Of a stretch of 5,235 nt of DNA, positions 1 through 5,235 are shown piece by piece. A model generated the notes under the pieces. It ran no database searches, was not told where the DNA came from, and was given only the letters and a program-made list of their open reading frames with translations. A program made the position numbers and the translations under genes. Origin of the DNA: SAR202 cluster bacterium (GTDB taxonomy: Bacteria; Chloroflexota; Dehalococcoidia; UBA3495); contig VFHG01000166.1 in NCBI GenBank assembly GCA_009392075.1, positions 1 through 5,235 of the forward strand, in the 5' to 3' direction. Position 1 is the first letter of the stretch. Every line of letters begins with the position of its first letter.

Positions 1-1524
1 GCTTCGTCCCAGCCCGATGTGGCCGAGGCCGAGGTTTTTGCTTCGGCTGGGGCAAACCTGACGGTCCGCCTCAATTACACCTCCCACATTCCCAGCAACG
101 GCGTGGAGGAACCCAAGTCCACTGAGAGTTACGGTTTGGGCATCCGGGCGACATTCCGAACTCCGGGCGGCATCAAGACCGGGTTCGGCAGTGAGCCCAC
201 CGACCTATCGGTAGATGGGGCCGCACGGGCTTTGGATAAGGCCCGCTACGGCGCGGTCTCGGACACCGAGTTCGTTTCGCTGCCCAAATTGGAATCGCCC
301 CAGCGGGCGGCCACAACAAACGACGAGCCTCTGGCCAATTACGACCCGGCTTTGATGCGTATCGGCGGCAAGGGTCTAGTTGACGCCGGTTGGCGCATGA
401 TGGACCGGGCTCTGGACGCGTTTCAGTCGTCGGAAGACCTGATGGGGATAGCCGGTTCGGCGGAAAAGATGTCTGAGTTGGGACTGATCTTGGGCGGTGA
501 CGTAGTCATGCTCCAGGACCGGATGGCCATTGCGTCAAACCACATCCCCAAGGTTCAGACCGAACAAACCACCCTCGTTATGTCATTCGCCACGGCCATG
601 ATCGAGAGCCAGGCCAGCAAGGGCAGCGGGTGGTCCGTAGCCAGTAAGTTGGCCGAATTTACTGGGGAAGCTGCTGCCGAGGCCGCGCGTAACGCTATCG
701 AGTCCATGGACGGCCAACGGATTCCCACCGGCGAATACAACGTAATCCTAGGACCTCAAGCCGTGGCTGAGATTCTGGAATGGGTGCTGATGCCGGGGCT
801 CTCCTTGGACATGTTCTACGCCGGCGCTTCGCCCTTCATGGGCAAGCTGGGCCAGGCGGTGGCGTCAGCGGACTTCAACCTGTACGACGACGGGGCGGCG
901 CCCGGACTGCCCAGTTCCAAGTCAATCACCGACGAGGGCCTGCCCACCGGGCGGACTGATCTGATCCGCGGCGGCGACCTCTCGGGCCTGTTGGCCGACT
1001 ACTACAATTACCAACGCATGTTAAACGACCCCACTGGCCGGGAGAAGCTGGGAGTCAACCCGGCCGACGCCCTAGCAAAGATTGCCCCGCGCAACGGGTT
1101 CCGGCCCGGCAACGGCGGCGGCCGTAACTTTGGCGCCATGCCGGGCGCGGTATCCAGCAACCTGGTCATCGAGGGGACCCCGGGCCACAGCCAAGAAGAA
1201 TTGCTGCGGCTAGTGGGAAACGGCGTCTACATCGGCCGTATCTGGTACACCTACCCGGTTAATGGCATCACCAGCGGTGACTTCAGCGGGACGATCATCG
1301 GCGATTCCTATCTGATCCAGGACGGCCGGTTCGCCGCCCCGCTCAAGCCCAACACGGTACGCATGAATGACAATGTGCTCCGGCTCATCAACAACACCCT
1401 TGGCATAGCGGCCCAGCGCCGGGCCACCGTGCGCTGGTCGTCGGACCAGGTTACCTGGGCGCCGGAGATTGCGGTATCCGGCTTCGGCCTTGAAGAGATT
1501 TCCGAGTACATGGAGAGCGTCTAA
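1..1524 (+). CDS. TldE/PmbA-like metalloprotease-family protein, 5' end outside window
   Basis: This is a TldD/PmbA (peptidase U62) family protein of the TldE/PmbA branch. In characterised systems TldE pairs with the metalloprotease TldD in a cytosolic complex that trims peptides, for example microcin and antitoxin processing. The frame is open to the left edge: six codons precede the first possible start (GTG at 19), and that GTG falls where homologues are already inside the conserved N-terminal segment, so the true start probably lies upstream. Numbered from that GTG there are 501 residues. The N-terminal domain has the family YGLGIR segment (38-43). The C-terminal domain has GKLGQAVAS (275-283), DEGLPTGRTDLI (305-316), and SGDFSG (419-424) followed by QDGRFAAPLK (434-443), all TldE-like. 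There is no HExxxH zinc motif; the equivalent region reads AEILEWVL (250-257). It is therefore probably the non-catalytic partner, with a tldD gene expected upstream. Its stop overlaps the start of the next gene by one base. Family assignment is firm; substrate is unknown. Confidence 0.85.
   Translation, partial: ASSQPDVAEAEVFASAGANLTVRLNYTSHIPSNGVEEPKSTESYGLGIRATFRTPGGIKTGFGSEPTDLSVDGAARALDKARYGAVSDTEFVSLPKLESPQRAATTNDEPLANYDPALMRIGGKGLVDAGWRMMDRALDAFQSSEDLMGIAGSAEKMSELGLILGGDVVMLQDRMAIASNHIPKVQTEQTTLVMSFATAMIESQASKGSGWSVASKLAEFTGEAAAEAARNAIESMDGQRIPTGEYNVILGPQAVAEILEWVLMPGLSLDMFYAGASPFMGKLGQAVASADFNLYDDGAAPGLPSSKSITDEGLPTGRTDLIRGGDLSGLLADYYNYQRMLNDPTGREKLGVNPADALAKIAPRNGFRPGNGGGRNFGAMPGAVSSNLVIEGTPGHSQEELLRLVGNGVYIGRIWYTYPVNGITSGDFSGTIIGDSYLIQDGRFAAPLKPNTVRMNDNVLRLINNTLGIAAQRRATVRWSSDQVTWAPEIAVSGFGLEEISEYMESV
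1512..1517 (+). promoter_or_regulatory. Ribosome binding site for the crotonase gene, inside the TldE-like gene
   Basis: GGAGAG lies six bases before the ATG at 1524 and is embedded in the last codons of the upstream gene. Together with the TAATG stop/start overlap it supports ATG 1524 as the real start and suggests translational coupling of the two genes. Confidence 0.7.
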
Positions 1525-2327
1525 TGGCCTTTGAAAACATCAGTTTCGAAAAGATGGACGGCGTTGGCATCATCACGATGAACCGCCCCGAGTCTAGGAA
1601 CGCACTGACTCTGGAGATGGTAGCCGAGATGGGGGAAGCGATCGAGGCCTGCAAGAGAGCCGATGTGCGTTCCGTGCTCCTAACAGGGGCCGGCGGCGGG
1701 TTTTGCTCCGGCGCTGATCTGAAATTCCTCGTGGAGAACCTGGAGAGCGGCGGCCCAGAAAAGATTCAAACCTATATCCGTGATCTGGCCAACAACTTGC
1801 ACCACGATGTCGTTATGGGGCTACGCCAATTGGGAAAGCCGGTGGTCGCCGGCATAAACGGCGTGGCGGCGGGTGCGGGCTTCAGTCTGACCTTGGGTTG
1901 CGACGTCCGGGTGGCGGCCAACAACGCCCGGTTCCTGATGGCCTATGCCAACATCGGCGCGCCGGCCGACGGTGGATCGACCTATCTGCTTCCTCGCCTG
2001 ATCGGCGCCAGCCGGGCCATGGAGTTCTACCTGGCCAGCCAGCCAACCAGCGCCCAAGCAGCCCTGGAGATGGGGTTGGTCAGTCAGGTGGTTGCAGATG
2101 ACCAATTGCACAAACACGCCATGGAAACCGCCGTCCGCCTGGCCCAAGGCCCGACATTAGCCTATGGGCGGGTAAAAGCGCTATTCGAGAGTTCCTGGCA
2201 AAACGATATCGAGACCCAACTGGACGCCGAGACCGCTGTCTTTGAGGAAATATGCCTCACAGAGGATTTCCAAGAGGGCATTAGGGCTTTCACAGAACGC
2301 CGCCAGGCACGGTTCCAGGGGAAATAG
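1524..2327 (+). CDS. Enoyl-CoA hydratase/isomerase (crotonase superfamily), PaaG-like
   Basis: This 267-residue protein has the normal length for a single-domain crotonase, a cytosolic acyl-CoA enzyme family (hydratases, isomerases, dehalogenases). Visible signatures are the N-terminal MNRPESRNAL (19-28), the CoA/oxyanion-hole segment GGGFCSGADLKFL (57-69), the second oxyanion segment INGVAAGAGFSLTLGCD (111-127), the ADGGSTYLLPRLIG stretch (148-161) and AALEMGLVSQVV (179-190). By alignment from memory, the two catalytic glutamates of classical enoyl-CoA hydratase are absent: Ser121 occupies the first position and the second lies in the AYAN stretch (140-143). Asp149 sits where PaaG-type and dienoyl-CoA isomerases keep their catalytic aspartate, so isomerisation or another acyl-CoA reaction is more likely than classical hydration. 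The ATG is supported by GGAGAG six bases upstream and overlaps the preceding TAA. The gene ends two bases before the convergent mutS2 stop. The superfamily is certain; the substrate cannot be told. Confidence 0.93.
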   Translation: MAFENISFEKMDGVGIITMNRPESRNALTLEMVAEMGEAIEACKRADVRSVLLTGAGGGFCSGADLKFLVENLESGGPEKIQTYIRDLANNLHHDVVMGLRQLGKPVVAGINGVAAGAGFSLTLGCDVRVAANNARFLMAYANIGAPADGGSTYLLPRLIGASRAMEFYLASQPTSAQAALEMGLVSQVVADDQLHKHAMETAVRLAQGPTLAYGRVKALFESSWQNDIETQLDAETAVFEEICLTEDFQEGIRAFTERRQARFQGK

Positions 2328-2329
2328 GG

Positions 2330-4825
2330 CTACTCTAGTTCCGCCACCGTAACGCCGTCGCCGCCGGCGCCTTCTCCGTCCTCGGCCGACATCACCAGCG
2401 GATGGCCGCCCAGGTACTCCCGGATGGCCCGCCGCAGCGCGCCGGTGCCTTTGCCATGGATCAACCGGATAGAACCGGCGCCGTCCAATACGGCGTCGTT
2501 CAGGGCTTCGTCAACCCGGCTAATGGCTTCGTCCACCCGCAGGCCCCGTAAGTCCAATTCGGTATTCGAATTCTTTTTGGGCGCACGGTCCAGGTACACG
2601 CCCCGTGACGCCGCCGCCGGGTGTCTTTCGGCCTGCCGGACCAACTGGTACACCGGAATTTTGGCCCGCATAGTCCCTAACAGCACCTCTACCCTGTCCT
2701 GGTTATCGGCTGGGGAGATGACCTCCACCGGTTGAGCGATCCCGCGGACGTAGACCCGGTCTCCCTCTTTCAAGATCGATTGCCAAGGGACCCGTTCGAC
2801 TTCGATGGGCGACCAGGACGCCGATTCCAATTGCCGTTGCATATCCCTGACTTCGGTCCGGTGGGCCTCGATCTCCTGCCGGGAAGCCAAGTTGGCCCTG
2901 GCCTCGGCGTTGGCCCGCGATTCGGCATCTTGCCGGAACTCGGCGGCTTCCAACGAGCGTTCGGCCCTGGCCAGCCGGTCCAATATCCCGCTGATACGGC
3001 CCTGCAATTCCTGCCGCGATTCCTCCACCAGGTTAGCCTTGGCCGATTCCACGTCGGCTAATTGGGCGTCCAACTCCCGCTGCATACGCACGGCTTCCGA
3101 CCTAGCAGTCTCGGCCTCTTCCCGCAGTTCCTCCACCACCCGGCGCTCCTGTTGGAGCTCTTGCAACAAACCCTCGGTGGCCTGCTCCACCGGGGAGATG
3201 CCGCTGCGAGCGTCGTCGATGACTTCTTGGGGTACGCCCAGCCGCGCGGCAATGGTTAGCGCGTAACTGCGTCCGGGAAGGCCCAAGGTCACGTGGTAGG
3301 TTGGCTCCAAAGTGCTGGGGTCAAGGTCCACACTGGCGTTGACCATGCCCGGCTCGTCCTGTACGAACCTGGCCACGCCCCGGTGGTGGGTGGTGCCAAC
3401 CACGAAGGAGCCGATCTTCTGGAAATACCGCAGCACAGCGCTGGCCAGTGCGGAACCCTCCTCCGGGTCGGTGCTGGTGCCCAGTTCGTCGATCAGTACC
3501 AGGGAATGGACCGTGGCCCGGGACATGATGCCCTTAACGTTTGTGATGTGGGAGCTGAAGGTGGATAGCGATTGCTGGATGCTCTGCTGGTCACCGATGT
3601 CCGCGTAAACGCCGTCGAACCGAGGAAGATGCGCCTCTTCGGCGGGCACGTGCAGTCCGGCTTGGGCCATCATAGCCAGCAATCCCACCGTCTTCAGCGT
3701 TACCGTCTTGCCGCCAGCGTTGGGGCCGGTGATCAGCATCACCTGCTGCTCCCGGTCCAGGTCGATACTGACGGGGACCACGGCGCCGGTAAGCAATGGA
3801 TGGCGGGCGCGGACCAGTTTCAAGCTCCTTTCTGCCACTTCCTGGTCGACTATCCACGGAACAACCGCATCTATGGCTGCGGAATAACGGGCCTTGGCAA
3901 TGTCCAGATCAAGCCTGGCCATCAGGTCCAGGGTCAACAACAGGTCTTCGCCGGACATTCCGACCATCCCCGACAACTGGCGCAACACCCGCTCGACCTC
4001 CCTGCCCTCGGCCAGCCGGGCCTCCCGCCAGCGGTTACCGACCTCGATGGCCGGCATGGGTTCGACAAAAACAGTCGCCCCGCTGTCGGACACGTCATGG
4101 ACGATGCCGGGCACGCGGTAGCGCATCTCGGCCTTGATCAGCAACACCATCCGGCCGTTGCGTTGGGTGATCAGCGGCTCTTGAACGACCTCGGTCCGCT
4201 GCAGGCGGCGCAGGTTGCGTTCCATGATTTCGTTGAGCCGGTTCTGGGCCTGGCGCGCCTCCTGGCGGAGGTTGTGCAACATTGGACTGGCGTTGTCCAG
4301 CACCTCACCGGTTGGGCTGATTGCGCCCGAGATTGCCCGCTCCAAGTCGCCCAACTCTGGGATGATCTCCGAGATACTGGACAGCATCGGTATCTCTTCG
4401 TGGCGGCCAAGTTCCGTGCGGTCGTAGCGGGCGGCCCGGAGCAATTCTCTGACCAGGAACAGTTCCTCGCCGCGCAGTAGTCCGCCCAAGAGCGCGCGCT
4501 GGAACAGCTCCCGGAAATCCTCGTCCGGCCCAAATTCCAGGTTGCCGCCCTGTTCCAGATACTGCCGGGCCTCAGAGGTCTCCTGCTGGCGGGTGGCGAT
4601 CTCCAACAGGTCGCAGGTGGGTGTTAGCGCCCTGGCCCGTTCGCCACCGACCACGGTTTTGGTGTGACTTGCCAGCAGTTCCCGGACCTTGTCGAACTCC
4701 AGAAGAGGGCCGGCAAAGTCGAAGCCGCCCAAGTCGATGTTGAACGGCCGGGCGTCAGCGCGAGTCCGGAAATTATGGCCACCAGACCTGGTTGGGTTAT
4801 TGGTTTCCAGTTCAGCGTCGCTCAA
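2330..4825 (-). CDS. mutS2: MutS2 ATPase with C-terminal Smr domain
   Basis: This is a complete MutS2 of 831 residues (usual length about 780-800). Order: N-terminal extension (1-40), core/lever region starting at LLEFDKVRELL (41-51), and MutS ATPase with Walker A GPNAGGKT (367-374), the DIGDQQSIQQSLSTFSSHI signature (409-427), Walker B LVLIDE (442-447) and a TTHH switch (478-481). A long coiled-coil clamp follows (about 545-668, rich in E, R and Q), then a KOW-like segment (about 686-730) and an Smr domain with LDLR (757-760) and HGKGTGALR (790-798). Family knowledge: MutS2 lacks the mismatch-recognition domain; it suppresses recombination in some bacteria and splits collided ribosomes in Bacillus subtilis, with Smr and KOW acting on nucleic acid or ribosome. 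The proposed start is TTG at 4825-4823. An in-frame stop at 4831-4829 rules out a longer protein, and no ATG or GTG occurs before the conserved core. A GGTGA only three bases upstream is a poor ribosome site, so reinitiation after the upstream gene is likely. All ATPase and Smr key residues are present. Confidence 0.96.
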   Translation of the reverse strand: MSDAELETNNPTRSGGHNFRTRADARPFNIDLGGFDFAGPLLEFDKVRELLASHTKTVVGGERARALTPTCDLLEIATRQQETSEARQYLEQGGNLEFGPDEDFRELFQRALLGGLLRGEELFLVRELLRAARYDRTELGRHEEIPMLSSISEIIPELGDLERAISGAISPTGEVLDNASPMLHNLRQEARQAQNRLNEIMERNLRRLQRTEVVQEPLITQRNGRMVLLIKAEMRYRVPGIVHDVSDSGATVFVEPMPAIEVGNRWREARLAEGREVERVLRQLSGMVGMSGEDLLLTLDLMARLDLDIAKARYSAAIDAVVPWIVDQEVAERSLKLVRARHPLLTGAVVPVSIDLDREQQVMLITGPNAGGKTVTLKTVGLLAMMAQAGLHVPAEEAHLPRFDGVYADIGDQQSIQQSLSTFSSHITNVKGIMSRATVHSLVLIDELGTSTDPEEGSALASAVLRYFQKIGSFVVGTTHHRGVARFVQDEPGMVNASVDLDPSTLEPTYHVTLGLPGRSYALTIAARLGVPQEVIDDARSGISPVEQATEGLLQELQQERRVVEELREEAETARSEAVRMQRELDAQLADVESAKANLVEESRQELQGRISGILDRLARAERSLEAAEFRQDAESRANAEARANLASRQEIEAHRTEVRDMQRQLESASWSPIEVERVPWQSILKEGDRVYVRGIAQPVEVISPADNQDRVEVLLGTMRAKIPVYQLVRQAERHPAAASRGVYLDRAPKKNSNTELDLRGLRVDEAISRVDEALNDAVLDGAGSIRLIHGKGTGALRRAIREYLGGHPLVMSAEDGEGAGGDGVTVAELE

Positions 4826-4828
4826 TAT

Positions 4829-5149
4829 TCACCAATCGAGGGCCCAAACTCGGCTCTCGTGGAGGGTCTCTCCCAGGTCGTCCAGAGTGTCGCGTTTTGG
4901 GTCCCGGATATTCAATCTTCGTTTCAGGGTGATGTTCTTATACTCGTCCAGACGGGGGCAGACCTTCAAAAAGCCGTTCAGCGTGAACTTCTCTCCGCCT
5001 AAAACCACGTGGTCCAGCTCGCTGGCCACCGGCTCGAATTGGGCGCGGATGGTCTCGCAGACCTTGACGTACAGCCGCCGCATCTGGCCTTCCCGGACGC
5101 GGGTGTAGCGCAGTTGGGACGTGCCGCCGGCATGGTGCTTGCCCTTCAC
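4829..5149 (-). CDS. eRF1/Vms1-like (VLRF1-type) peptidyl-tRNA hydrolase domain, C-terminal part
   Basis: The frame matches the catalytic domain 2 of the eRF1 superfamily, closest by eye to bacterial Vms1/Ankzf1-type (VLRF1) proteins that cleave peptidyl-tRNA on stalled ribosomes. Numbered from GTG at 5149 there are 106 residues: KGKHHAGGTSQLRYTRVREG (2-21) aligns with the KHGRGGQSALRF loop of eRF1, and LDHVVLGGEKFTLNGFLK (45-62) with the eRF1 strand that reads VDKLILAGPADFKNEF. The protein ends with SRVWALDW. Similarity continues upstream of the GTG (TVYRGGDLV, then SKTDSRYVKGK, back to position 5200) until an in-frame TGA at 5203-5201. The GTG has no visible ribosome site and lies inside the conserved domain, so it is probably not the natural start: this is either the 3' part of a frameshifted gene or a complete-looking remnant. 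Its TGA (4831-4829) lies three bases before the mutS2 TTG, so the two genes are very likely cotranscribed. The superfamily call is fairly secure, the subfamily less so. Confidence 0.65.
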   Translation of the reverse strand: MKGKHHAGGTSQLRYTRVREGQMRRLYVKVCETIRAQFEPVASELDHVVLGGEKFTLNGFLKVCPRLDEYKNITLKRRLNIRDPKRDTLDDLGETLHESRVWALDW

Positions 5150-5235
5150 GTAGCGGGAATCGGTCTTGGATGTGACGAGGTCTCCGCCCCGGTAGACGGT
5201 TCAGTTGCAGGCACTTATCTACGATCGCCTCCAAT
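5150..5235 (-). pseudogene. Upstream part of the VLRF1-like gene with a probable frameshift near 5201
   Basis: Reading leftward from the right edge, the frame beginning at 5234 is open and gives LEAIVDKCLQL up to 5202. The conserved frame starts at 5200 with TVYRGGDLVTSK, where VLRF1-type proteins have a pattern like AVGVFEGERLV. Skipping the single base at 5201 joins the two into LEAIVDKCLQLTVYRGGDLV, which fits the family. As written, the conserved frame is instead closed by TGA at 5203-5201. This could be a real one-base insertion, an assembly or sequencing error, or the joint of a truncated gene. The rest of the N-terminal half is outside the window. Confidence 0.45.

Noticed and set aside
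740..800. Zinc-binding HExxxH motif that would make the first gene TldD
   Set aside because: The corresponding stretch reads AEILEWVL with no histidines, so the protein belongs to the TldE/PmbA side.
1821..2147. A 108-codon frame on the - strand opposite the crotonase gene
   Set aside because: It lies wholly antisense to the conserved catalytic part of the crotonase, and its translation has no family features.
3572..4480. A 302-codon open frame on the + strand opposite mutS2
   Set aside because: It is antisense to the conserved core and lever region of MutS2. Its translation is rich in H, Q, G and D with no recognisable domain, as expected for a shadow frame in GC-rich DNA.
4855..4880. Possible hairpin (GGAGGGTCTCTCCC) upstream of mutS2
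   Set aside because: The pairing is short and imperfect, lies inside a conserved coding segment and has no T-run, so it is not supported as a terminator or operator.
4689..5108. A 139-codon + strand frame across the mutS2 start and the VLRF1-like gene
   Set aside because: It is opposite two conserved coding segments and its serine/arginine-rich translation looks like a shadow.
5190..5210. Programmed +1 frameshift like that of prfB (release factor 2)
   Set aside because: In prfB the stop codon interrupts the initial frame at the slip site. Here the TGA lies in the destination frame while the initial frame stays open, and there is no CTTTGA-type slip sequence, so a simple indel or error is likelier.

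Overview
The window is a gene-dense stretch of GC-rich (about 60% by eye) bacterial DNA with almost no intergenic space. Two genes on the + strand (positions 1-2327) converge on two genes on the - strand (2330-5235). The organism is most likely an uncultured bacterium. The combination of MutS2, a TldE-like protein, a PaaG-like crotonase and a bacterial eRF1/Vms1-like protein would suit Chloroflexota (for example a Dehalococcoidia or SAR202-type lineage). That placement is an inference from family flavour, not a proof.

Left half, + strand. A TldE/PmbA-type protein, the non-catalytic-looking half of the TldD/TldE metalloprotease system, runs in from beyond the left edge and ends at 1524. Its stop overlaps by one base (TAATG) the start of a crotonase-superfamily enzyme (enoyl-CoA hydratase/isomerase), so the two are probably translationally coupled. 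The crotonase has the superfamily fold signatures but neither of the two glutamates of classical enoyl-CoA hydratase. An aspartate (Asp149) in the PaaG/dienoyl-CoA-isomerase position is the visible acid/base candidate.

Right half, - strand. A complete MutS2 gene (2330-4825, 831 residues) carries the lever/core region, MutS ATPase, coiled-coil clamp, KOW-like domain and C-terminal Smr domain. Just upstream in the same direction, separated from the proposed TTG start by three bases, is the C-terminal part of a protein resembling the catalytic domain of eRF1/Vms1-like (VLRF1) peptidyl-tRNA hydrolases. It has a GGTSQ loop where release factors have GGQ. Its reading frame appears broken near position 5201, by a genuine frameshift or a sequencing error, and the rest of the gene is outside the window.

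The most interesting point is the VLRF1-like/mutS2 pair. Bacterial MutS2 has been shown to recognise and split collided ribosomes, and Vms1-like factors release nascent chains from stalled ribosomal complexes. Two coupled genes of these kinds suggest a ribosome-rescue module: one protein splits the ribosome and the other cuts the peptidyl-tRNA ester. This is inferred from family knowledge and gene order. I see no RNA genes, mobile elements, CRISPR arrays or convincing terminators.
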